NCBI GenBank assembly: GCA_902474785.1
Contig: CABRXB010000063.1
Span: 1 to 6,631 of the forward strand
DNA: 6,631 bases
Direction of reading: 5' to 3'
DNA from: an uncultured Eubacteriales bacterium
GTDB taxonomy: Bacteria; Bacillota; Clostridia; Oscillospirales; Feifaniaceae
In this document: positions 1 through 4,747 of the stretch, in pieces
Position numbering within the stretch: the stretch's first letter is position 1
How the letters are laid out: every line of letters starts with the position of its first letter
Made by a program: the position numbers and the translations under genes
The notes under the pieces: model-generated
The model's input: only the letters and a program-made list of their open reading frames with translations
The model's database searches: none
What the model was told of the DNA's origin: nothing

Positions 1-199
1 GCAGGAACCGGCAGGACTTGCAGGAATTCGCTAGCCTTGCTGGATATCTGCTAGCCTTGCGGATATCGGCAGGCCTTGCGGGAACCGGCGGGACTTGCGG
101 GGTATCTGCTAGCCTTGCGAGAATCGGCTGGCCGAGGCATCGACCGGCCCTGGGGTATCGGCTGGCCTCGCGGGAATCGGCGGGCCTTGGGGCTCTGCC
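1..199. repeat. Degenerate 17-20 bp tandem repeat (minisatellite), cut by left edge
   Basis: About ten head-to-tail units can be laid out. Unit starts lie near 18, 37, 57, 76, 95, 115, 134, 151, 168 and 187, with a partial unit at 1-17. The consensus is roughly TTGCGGGAATCGGCNGGCC. Most units are 19 or 20 bp; two near 134-167 are 17 bp. Variation clusters in the middle (GAATC, GATATC, GAACC, GTATC) and near the end (GCTAGCC, GCAGGCC, GCGGGAC). Unit length is not a multiple of three and varies, so a conserved repeat protein is unlikely, although two frames stay open by chance. There are no separate spacers, so this is not a CRISPR array. The array probably continues to the left of the window. 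Function unknown. Confidence 0.85.
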
Positions 200-453
200 A
201 TGGCGTCCGCCTCATTCGAGGGCATGCAGCCTACAAATCTTTTTTCAAACCCTTTCTCCCAGAAAACCCGGAACTTTCCTTCCCGAGCAGCCATAGGCGA
301 CACCCATCAGCTCCACTTCCCCTGGGTTGGCATCTTGCGACAGCCGGGCCCTGTTGACAGACAGATGAATGGCAAACGCCTGGACATCACGGCTCATGCG
401 AGACAAAACGCGCCTTTTTCTGATGGATCAAAAACCGCTTTCATTTTACAAAT
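200..453. other. Gene-free stretch between repeat and ATPase gene
   Basis: No convincing gene is seen. Short open frames here lack a ribosome binding site and show no recognisable protein. A TTGACA lies at 354-359 but has no good -10 at 16-18 bp. A TACAAA at 447-452 has only a poor -35 partner (TGGATC, 424-429). The promoter of the ATPase gene is therefore not identified. A weak imperfect dyad centred on TGATGGATCA lies around 415-434. Confidence 0.5.
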
Positions 454-474
454 GCCCCCGCACATCCTGGGGGC
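454..474 (+). promoter_or_regulatory. Small hairpin just upstream of the ATPase ribosome binding site
   Basis: GCCCCC (454-459) and GGGGGC (469-474) form a perfect 6-bp all-GC stem with a 9-nt loop. The stem ends two bases before the GGAGG (477-481) of the ATPase gene. It could affect translation initiation or mRNA stability. No T-tract follows, so it is not a terminator. A functional role is inference. Confidence 0.4.
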
Positions 475-489
475 GTGGAGGATATCATC

Positions 490-1281
490 ATGTTCAGCGA
501 ACTCTATTTGACGAAAGTTGCCCTTGGCGACGACATTCCATCCGAGAGCTATTTGAGTCGCCTGCCTGTGGTTCGCCATCTGCGCTCCATGGGAGAGTTT
601 CGCTTTCAAAGCCGCGTGACCTTTCTGGTGGGGGAAAACGGCGCGGGGAAATCCACGCTTTTGGAGGCCATTGCCCTGTGCTTTGGGTTCAACCCCGAGG
701 GCGGCACCGTCAACTACAGCTTTACCACCGAGGACTCCCATTCCGCCTTTTACCGGTATTTGACCGTCGGCAGAGGGGTGCGGCGTCCACGCGACGGCTT
801 TTTCCTGCGCGCGGAGAGCTTCTACAACGCCGCCTCCTATCTCAACGCGCTGCACCGGGAGGATCCCCTCGCCTTGCAAAGCTATGGCGGCGTGTCGCTG
901 CACGAGCAGTCCCACGGCGAGAGCTTCCTCTCCCTTGTGGAGCACCGCTTCGGCGCAAACGGGCTTTATTTGCTCGACGAGCCCGAAGCCGCACTCTCCC
1001 CTCTGCGGCAGATGTCCCTGATGTGCCGCATCGGGGAACTGGTCAAACAAAACTGCCAGTTTGTCATCTGCACCCACTCCCCCATTTTGATGACGTTTCC
1101 GGGGGCCGAGATCTTTGAACTCTCGGAGCAGGGCATTCAAAGCGTCTCCTATCAGCAGACCCAGCACTATCAGCTCACCCGGGAATTCCTGCAAACCCCC
1201 GAGCGCCTTTTGCGCATTCTGTTTGACGGGGAGAGCGGTCAAGATCTCTTCGCTCATCACGAGGAGGAAAATTGTTTTTGA
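490..1281 (+). CDS. Predicted ABC-class/AAA ATPase (COG3910-like), stand-alone
   Basis: 263-aa cytoplasmic ATPase. The ATG at 490 is chosen because GGAGG (477-481) sits 8 nt before it; an in-frame GTG at 475 overlaps that site. Visible motifs in order: Walker A GENGAGKST at residues 48-56, an ABC-signature-like SHGES at 141-145, Walker B LYLLDEPEAAL at 159-169, and an H-loop in ICTHSP with His196. The Walker A to signature spacing is short (about 85 residues), leaving no room for a long coiled coil, so it is not an SMC/RecN-type protein. Length and motif order fit the small predicted ATPases of COG3910, whose cellular role is not established. There is no membrane segment and no permease gene beside it, so a classical transporter role is not supported. 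The gene is monocistronic as far as the window shows. No clear terminator follows. The call as an ATPase is firm; the substrate or partner is unknown. Confidence 0.93.
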   Translation: MFSELYLTKVALGDDIPSESYLSRLPVVRHLRSMGEFRFQSRVTFLVGENGAGKSTLLEAIALCFGFNPEGGTVNYSFTTEDSHSAFYRYLTVGRGVRRPRDGFFLRAESFYNAASYLNALHREDPLALQSYGGVSLHEQSHGESFLSLVEHRFGANGLYLLDEPEAALSPLRQMSLMCRIGELVKQNCQFVICTHSPILMTFPGAEIFELSEQGIQSVSYQQTQHYQLTREFLQTPERLLRILFDGESGQDLFAHHEEENCF

Positions 1282-1941
1282 CGTGGCATTTTAAAATCTT
1301 CGTTTTGGGAAAAGGGCGGATGCCGCTTTGCTTAAACTTTGGCAGTTTCACCCCCTCTCCTTTTGTCTTCGATTTGACAGCTCTTCTTTGCCCCGGCTTT
1401 TTCAATTGCCGAGGGGCGAAATGCCTTTGCCTATAAGCTACGCTCCTTCACTCTGACAGGGCCTATTTCCCCTGTCGGGCGCCGGTTGATTTTCGCCCGC
1501 TTTTGGGTGCTTGCCGAATTGGGGAGAAGAGCGGGATTGCTTGTCTCGCCATCACTCTCGTCGCTTTGAAATGCCCTTGCGCCTTTGACGGACACAACGA
1601 CCGCTTCTGCCCCCTTTTGAGCCGGGAGAGACTTCTAAACCGCTTCCCATTTCGCGGCGCGCTCTGTCGCACCCGCCTTTCTCCCCCTGCCACCTGACCG
1701 CTCTTGTGTCTCAACCTTGGGACAGTTTCGTTTTCTCCCATTCGCCTCTGCTGATGTTTTTGACCCTCTTTTGATGCGTCCCCTTTCAGTCGGACGCCGG
1801 CGCCGTTTCGCTTCCCGCTCCCACCGGAAAGAGGCGTACAAGGCGGTCGGCTGGCGGTTGTCTTGTCATGTAGACTTTGCCCCGCTGTCGCTTCAATTTG
1901 CTCCGGCCCGTCCCATGCGCACCCCCATTTCAGTGTATTCT
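1282..1941. other. Gene-free gap, mildly pyrimidine-rich on the + strand
   Basis: No convincing gene is seen on either strand. By hand count the + strand is about 63% C+T over 1561-1860, so frames look Phe/Leu/Pro/Ser-rich on + and Arg/Lys/Gly-rich on -, which keeps some frames open without real coding character. Two structures are visible. A bulged hairpin lies at 1387-1421 (TTTGCCCCGGC against GCCGAGGGGCGAAA). A perfect 7-bp hairpin GACAGGG/CCCTGTC lies at 1455-1461 and 1470-1476 with an 8-nt loop. Neither has a good T-tract. A 52-codon frame at 1278-1436 starting with TTG is discussed as a finding. The stretch could be decayed coding DNA or carry an unrecognised RNA. Confidence 0.5.
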
Positions 1942-1957
1942 TGTTGCATTTGCAACA
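1942..1957. promoter_or_regulatory. 16-bp perfect palindrome, candidate operator of the binding-protein gene
   Basis: TGTTGCA and TGCAACA face each other across TT, giving 7-bp perfect arms. With a start site expected near 1991, the palindrome covers about -49 to -34, over and just upstream of where a -35 box would be. That position suits either a repressor or an activator. The motif does not match an operator that can be named with confidence. It could also form an RNA hairpin, but it lies upstream of the predicted transcript start. Confidence 0.55.
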
Positions 1958-1975
1958 TATTTTTTGATCTTTGTG

Positions 1976-1984
1976 TGATATAGT
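1976..1984 (+). promoter_or_regulatory. Extended -10 promoter of the binding-protein gene
   Basis: TG-A-TATAGT gives an extended -10 (TG at 1976-1977, hexamer 1979-1984) in an AT-rich island that contrasts with the GC-rich surroundings. No good -35 hexamer is found at 16-18 bp; the 16-bp palindrome just upstream may replace it. Predicted start near 1991 leaves a leader of about 47 nt. Confidence 0.65.
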
Positions 1985-2037
1985 AAAGACAAGGAAGAAA
2001 AACCCTCCCAAACATCATGCAAAGGAGTTTGAATTGT

Positions 2038-3054
2038 ATGAAAAAACTGCTATCGCTTTTGCTCAGTCTGCTGCTCATTGTCGGCCTGCTGACGGCATGC
2101 AACAATGCCACGCAGCCGCAAGACGATCCCACCGAGGGGCAGGACGCCCCGCAGGAGGAGAAGACCACCATTCGGCTGGGCGGACTGAAGGGCCCCACCT
2201 CCATGGGCATGGTCAAGCTGCTTGACGACGCGGAAAACGGCCTGTCGAAAAGCGACGTTGTCTTCACCCCCGCCGTCACCGCCGATGAGCTCACGCCCCA
2301 ACTGCTCCGGGGCGAGCTCGACATCCTAGCTGTCCCTGCAAACCTCGCCTCCATCTTGTACAACAATTCCGACGGCGCCGTGCGCTTTGCCGCCATCAAC
2401 ACGCTGGGCGTGATCTACATCCTTGAAAAAGGCGAGCAGACCGTCACAAGCTGGGAAGATCTGCGCGGCCAGACCATCTACGCCACCGGCAAGGGCACCA
2501 CGCCTGAATTTGCCCTGAGCTATCTGCTCTCTCAGCACGGACTGGATCTGCAAACCGACGTCACCGTGGAATGGAAGAGCGAACCCACCGAGATCGTGGC
2601 GCTCATGAGCACCAACGACCATGTCATCGCCATGATGCCGCAGCCCTTTGTCACCGTGGCGCAAAACAGCGTGGAGGACTTAAACGTTGCGCTCGACCTC
2701 ACCGAGGAGTGGGCTGCGCTTGAAAACGGCAGCCAATTCATCACGGCCGGCCTCATTGTGCGCAAGGACTTTGCCGAGACCTATCCCGAACAGCTCGCCA
2801 CGTTTTTAGAGGAGTATCAGGCCTCGACCCTCTATGTCAACGAGCATGTGGAAGAGGCTGCAACGCTTGTTGAAAAGTACGACATTGTCAAGGCCCCCAT
2901 CGCCCAGAAAGCCATCCCCTTTTGCAACATCACCTACCTTGACAAAGAGCCGATGAAAGAGGCTCTCTCGGGCTATCTTCAGGTGCTGTTCGATCAAAAC
3001 CCCGCTTCGGTGGGCGGCAAGCTGCCTGACGACGACTTCTACTACATCCCATAA
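2038..3054 (+). CDS. ABC transporter substrate-binding lipoprotein, NMT1/TauA (COG0715)-like
   Basis: 338-aa exported lipoprotein. The ATG at 2038 is preceded by AAAGGAG (2021-2027) at 10 nt; an in-frame ATG at 2017 overlaps this site and is rejected. Signal peptide: MKK, then a Leu-rich segment (residues 4-18), then lipobox LTAC with Cys21. An acidic Gln/Asp/Glu-rich linker follows (about 22-41). The mature domain starts with RLGGLKGPTSMGM (46-58), carries GELDILAVPANLAS (92-105) and TSWEDLRGQTIYATGKGTTPE (137-157), and ends in a helical region. This is the usual layout of NMT1/ThiY/TauA-type binding proteins, which pass small organic substrates to an ABC permease. No permease or ATPase of a TauBC/SsuBC type lies beside it, and a terminator follows at once, so it appears to be an orphan or to serve a transporter encoded elsewhere. 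Substrate cannot be read from the sequence. Confidence 0.92.
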   Translation: MKKLLSLLLSLLLIVGLLTACNNATQPQDDPTEGQDAPQEEKTTIRLGGLKGPTSMGMVKLLDDAENGLSKSDVVFTPAVTADELTPQLLRGELDILAVPANLASILYNNSDGAVRFAAINTLGVIYILEKGEQTVTSWEDLRGQTIYATGKGTTPEFALSYLLSQHGLDLQTDVTVEWKSEPTEIVALMSTNDHVIAMMPQPFVTVAQNSVEDLNVALDLTEEWAALENGSQFITAGLIVRKDFAETYPEQLATFLEEYQASTLYVNEHVEEAATLVEKYDIVKAPIAQKAIPFCNITYLDKEPMKEALSGYLQVLFDQNPASVGGKLPDDDFYYIP

Positions 3055-3067
3055 CGCAGTCTCCATT

Positions 3068-3110
3068 CACCCCCCTGCGCCTTCGAAAAAGCGGCAGGGG
3101 GGTGTTGTTC
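3068..3110 (+). terminator. Intrinsic terminator of the binding-protein gene
   Basis: CACCCCCCTGC (3068-3078) pairs perfectly with GCAGGGGGGTG (3094-3104), an 11-bp GC-rich stem with a 15-nt loop, beginning 14 nt after the stop codon. The T-rich tail (TTGTTC) is weak, but position and stem strength support termination. Confidence 0.8.
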
Positions 3111-3250
3111 AAACAGCGCCTTCCAAGGGGCTTTTTTGAAACGCTCGACCCGGCTGGGCCATGCTACGCAAGGCGGACGCCCGCCTTTGCGACAGAATAG
3201 ACCCCAAGTCAAAGGCAGACAGGCGTCAACCCCATGCGCTTAGCGCGTGG
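3111..3250. other. Intergenic DNA with an imperfect hairpin
   Basis: No gene is seen. CGCAAGGCGG (3167-3176) and CCGCCTTTGCG (3181-3191) form a 10-bp stem with one bulged base and a 4-nt loop. No T-tract follows. This spacer separates two terminators that close genes on opposite strands. Confidence 0.4.
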
Positions 3251-3296
3251 AAAAAGAGGGCGGGAAAGTGTCGACACTTTCCCGCCCTCTTTGTCT
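3251..3296. terminator. Bidirectional terminator built on a 40-bp perfect palindrome
   Basis: Bases 3253-3292 are a perfect palindrome with 20-bp arms, centred on GTGTCGACAC (3268-3277). In RNA this gives a stem of about 18 bp with a TCGA loop. On the - strand the stem runs into TTTTT (complement of 3251-3255), a good terminator for the S24 repressor gene that ends at 3418. On the + strand it is followed by TTTGTCTTTTC, a second stop for the binding-protein transcript. Confidence 0.85.
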
Positions 3297-3417
3297 TTTC
3301 AGCCGCAGCGCCGAGGTTCAGAGCTTGGCGGCGCGCTGCCCCGTGCAAAAGCCACACATCGCCCGGTACGGCTTAGCCGGCGGCATCATGTGCGGTGCGC
3401 CCAGCGCTGCCCATCAG

Positions 3418-4011
3418 TCAAACCAGCTTTCTGGTCACTTCCAGGGCAACCCCTAAAATGCGTGCGCTGCCATTGTCGAAATCATCCGTGGTCAGCAAAA
3501 TGGGCTGGTATTTGCTGTTTTCGGGCAGCAGCGCCACCACGCGACCATCGCGCCGAAACCGCTTGAGCGTTGCGCACTCTCCATCCAGCAGGCAGGCCAC
3601 GATCTGCCCGTTGGTTGCAAAGGACTGGCGGCGCACCAGCACCAGAGACCCATCGTAAATGCCGGCGCCCTCCATCGAGTCGCCCTGCACACGCAGATAA
3701 AAACAGTCGTCCGCCTCATCCACGTCGGCCACGTGCCAGCCCTCGACCTCCTCGTTGGCCAGATCCGGTCCGCCCGCACGAATCACCCCGTAGATGGGAA
3801 GCAGGCGGCGCGGGGGGATGAGAATGTCGCGCTCGAGCAAATAGTCCACCGACACGCCGAAATAATCAGCCAGACGGCACAAGAGGTCGTGGTTGGGTCT
3901 TCGCCGTCCGCTCTCATAGAGCGACACCGCCGATTCCGACAAGCCCAGTTCCCTGCCAAGTTCCCGCATGGACAGCCCCCGCTGTTTGCGAAGCTCCCGA
4001 AGTCGCTGCAA
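3418..4011 (-). CDS. XRE helix-turn-helix plus S24 peptidase self-cleaving repressor (CI/HdiR-like)
   Basis: 197-aa DNA-binding repressor. The TTG at 4011-4009 is chosen as start because an almost ideal AGGAGGTGAG (4025-4016) precedes it and the protein then opens with MQRLRELRKQRGLSM, a typical XRE N-terminus. The frame stays open upstream to an ATG at 4230, so a longer form is possible but poorly supported. Helix-turn-helix domain: about residues 3-60 (LSMRELGRELGLSESAVS at 13-30). C-terminal S24 domain: about 70-197, with cleavage site Ala79-Gly80 in YGVIRAGGP, nucleophile Ser112 in GDSM, and general base Lys150 in TLKRF; the 38-residue Ser-Lys spacing is near that of LexA. All residues for RecA-stimulated autocleavage are therefore present. 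Classical Firmicute LexA has a winged helix instead of XRE, so this resembles phage CI or lactococcal HdiR rather than the host LexA. It probably controls the divergent operon and itself. Confidence 0.93.
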   Translation of the reverse strand: MQRLRELRKQRGLSMRELGRELGLSESAVSLYESGRRRPNHDLLCRLADYFGVSVDYLLERDILIPPRRLLPIYGVIRAGGPDLANEEVEGWHVADVDEADDCFYLRVQGDSMEGAGIYDGSLVLVRRQSFATNGQIVACLLDGECATLKRFRRDGRVVALLPENSKYQPILLTTDDFDNGSARILGVALEVTRKLV

Positions 4012-4210
4012 AGACCTCACCTCCTCCCAATATGTGCTTGACGCCAAATTCAGATCTTGCATCCCCCGCGCGATGTACAAAGCGCGCGGTCGGAAGCGTT
4101 GCTCTGCCATGCTGCAGGCACGTCCTGCGGCAAGTCCGCCACGATGCAACGCCTGCCACGCCAGGAACACCAAGTTACACATGTCGAATTTCCGCATACA
4201 ACCTACAATT
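4012..4210 (-). promoter_or_regulatory. Long structured 5' leader of the repressor mRNA
   Basis: From the predicted start near 4210 to the TTG at 4011 is about 200 nt. Two hairpins lie in it: a perfect 7-bp stem at 4066-4072/4083-4089 (CCGCGCG/CGCGCGG, 10-nt loop), and an 8-bp stem with one mismatch at 4111-4118/4124-4131. The repressor frame has no stop throughout the leader and has in-frame ATGs at 4197, 4182, 4110 and 4062, all with weak or no ribosome binding site. The leader may regulate translation, or encode an unlikely 62-aa N-terminal extension starting at 4197. Confidence 0.45.
4015..4028 (-). promoter_or_regulatory. Strong ribosome binding site fixing the TTG start of the repressor
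   Basis: On the - strand this reads GGGAGGAGGTGAGG, a near-complete match to the anti-Shine-Dalgarno complement. The TTG follows 8 nt after the AGGAGG core. In a longer reading frame the same bases would encode WEEVR, which is best explained as a binding site read as codons. Confidence 0.85.
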
Positions 4211-4216
4211 ATAAGT

Positions 4217-4245
4217 AGTATACCAGACACTTTACGTTTTGTCTA
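4217..4245 (-). promoter_or_regulatory. Extended -10 promoter of the S24 repressor gene
   Basis: On the - strand: TAGACA (4245-4240), a 17-bp spacer ending in TGG, then TATACT (4222-4217). The -35 and -10 each match consensus at 5 of 6 and the TG gives an extended -10. Predicted start is near 4210. A TATAAT at 4213-4208 also occurs but has no -35 partner. Confidence 0.75.
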
Positions 4246-4256
4246 CGTTTTTCTGG
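4223..4256. promoter_or_regulatory. Candidate operator over the repressor promoter (direct repeats in a dyad)
   Basis: TTTACGTTTT (4231-4240) and TCTACGTTTT (4242-4251) are direct repeats one helical turn apart (11 bp). They overlap the -35 and spacer of the repressor promoter. Around them, CCAGA (4223-4227) faces TCTGG (4252-4256), and AGACA (4225-4229) faces TGTCT (4240-4244). This suits autoregulation by an XRE-type dimer, but which element is bound cannot be told. No second copy is evident at the + promoter. Confidence 0.45.
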
Positions 4257-4279
4257 ATATCCTCAAAATATCGGTCTTA

Positions 4280-4340
4280 TTCTTGACAATTTGCAATTTA
4301 TATGGTACACTTTTCTCAAATCTTTGCAAAATGTCAAGAA
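4280..4340. repeat. 9-bp inverted repeat bracketing the operon promoter
   Basis: TTCTTGACA (4280-4288) contains the -35 box, and its exact inverse TGTCAAGAA lies at 4332-4340 in the leader, next to the ribosome binding site. TTTGCAA also occurs twice inside (4290-4296 and 4323-4329). These could be paired repressor sites able to loop or block the promoter; they could be chance. No matching half-site is seen at the repressor's own promoter. Confidence 0.4.
4283..4311 (+). promoter_or_regulatory. Strong promoter of the divergent small-protein operon
   Basis: A perfect -35 TTGACA (4283-4288), 17-bp spacer and -10 TACACT (4306-4311), with TG at 4303-4304 giving an extended -10. Predicted start is near 4318, about 41 nt before the first gene. 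It faces away from the repressor promoter; the two -35 boxes are 37 bp apart. Confidence 0.85.
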
Positions 4341-4358
4341 GCAGAGGAGGCTGTTTCC

Positions 4359-4577
4359 ATGGAGCATGACGTTCAGGGTCAAAGACCCCATCTTTGCGGC
4401 GCCAGCTCTTCGGCAGACAAGCCGCTGCTCGCCTGCGCAGGGGGATGCAAGGGCGTTTTTGCCGGAGATCGCTATGTGACGCTGGACGGGCTGATCTGGT
4501 GCGAGCACTGTCTGACCCGCGTTGCAGGGCACCGGGCGCTCGCCCTGCTGCAAGAGGCTTCCAGGCAGGCATTTTGA
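4359..4577 (+). CDS. Small Cys-rich putative zinc-binding protein (72 aa)
   Basis: First gene of the operon diverging from the S24 repressor. The ATG at 4359 follows GAGGAGG (4344-4350) by 8 nt. An in-frame ATG at 4302 lies inside the promoter and is rejected. The 72-aa soluble protein carries CAGGC (Cys26, Cys30) and CEHC (Cys48, Cys51), two pairs separated by 17 residues, plus a lone Cys13 and several His. Between the pairs is GVFAGDRYVTLDGLIW. The C-x3-C ... C-x2-C pattern suits one treble-clef or zinc-ribbon-like metal site, perhaps a nucleic-acid or protein contact module. The tail (52-72) looks helical. I do not recognise a named family. Downstream, the next gene starts after 29 nt with its own ribosome binding site, which argues for co-transcription. 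Confidence 0.75.
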   Translation: MEHDVQGQRPHLCGASSSADKPLLACAGGCKGVFAGDRYVTLDGLIWCEHCLTRVAGHRALALLQEASRQAF

Positions 4578-4606
4578 CAAGGGGACTTACAAAAGGAGGG
4601 GTCATC

Positions 4607-4747
4607 ATGCAACATGGTTCCAAGGGACGGCGCATTGCACCATCTCCCTGCGCAAACTGCACCAGCAGTTGTCGAAACGACGTCTGTCGGCGTTGGAGGC
4701 ACTGGTTCTCGAAGAGCTGGGAGCAGCTTCAGGAGATGTTTGAATGA
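4607..4747 (+). CDS. 46-aa Cys/Trp-rich mini-protein, second gene of the operon
   Basis: The ATG at 4607 is preceded by a strong AAAGGAGG (4592-4599) at 7 nt, which is the main reason to accept so short a gene. The protein has a basic N-terminus, then Cys15-x2-Cys18-x3-Cys22-x4-Cys27 followed by RRWRHWF and a Trp/Glu-ending helix (SWEQLQEMFE). Four closely spaced Cys suggest a single metal site; the aromatic/basic tail could bind nucleic acid or a partner. The C-x2-C ... C ... C-x2-W-x2-WF pattern resembles tiny uncharacterised proteins I recall from clostridial genomes and prophages, but I cannot name a family. Its stop overlaps the start of the next gene (ATGA at 4744-4747), so translation is probably coupled. 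Function unknown. Confidence 0.75.
   Translation: MQHGSKGRRIAPSPCANCTSSCRNDVCRRWRHWFSKSWEQLQEMFE

Noticed and set aside
1..199. CRISPR array
   Set aside because: Units are contiguous, degenerate and only 17-20 bp, with no unique spacers between them.
369..1118. 249-codon + strand open frame overlapping the ATPase in another frame
   Set aside because: Arg/Pro/Ser-rich composition typical of an out-of-frame reading of GC-rich coding DNA; no ribosome binding site.
394..1260. Long open frame (288 codons) on the - strand
   Set aside because: It is antisense to the ATPase gene, whose motifs are unmistakable. The - strand product has no recognisable domain and no suitable ribosome binding site.
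1175..1405. - strand frame with a GGAG-like site before an internal GTG near 1350
   Set aside because: It runs antisense into the ATPase gene, is short and basic, and resembles no protein known to me.
1463..2011. 182-codon - strand open frame across the gap and the binding-protein promoter
   Set aside because: Lys/Arg/Gly-rich low-information product from pyrimidine-rich DNA; it covers an obvious + strand promoter and has no known domain.
3318..3389. 23-codon - strand frame with a CGFC motif, just after the repressor gene
   Set aside because: The Cys pair is intriguing beside an S24 repressor, but there is no ribosome binding site and the product is too short to support. It could be a remnant of a zinc-ribbon gene.
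4012..4230. Earlier in-frame starts for the S24 repressor (4230, 4197, 4182, 4110, 4062)
   Set aside because: 4230 lies inside the promoter and the others lack good ribosome binding sites; the TTG at 4011 has a near-perfect one and gives the usual family N-terminus. The 4197 start remains possible at low odds.
4302..4358. Earlier ATG at 4302 as start of the 72-aa gene
   Set aside because: It lies between the -35 and -10 boxes of the operon promoter, so it would not be transcribed; the ATG at 4359 has GAGGAGG at 8 nt.
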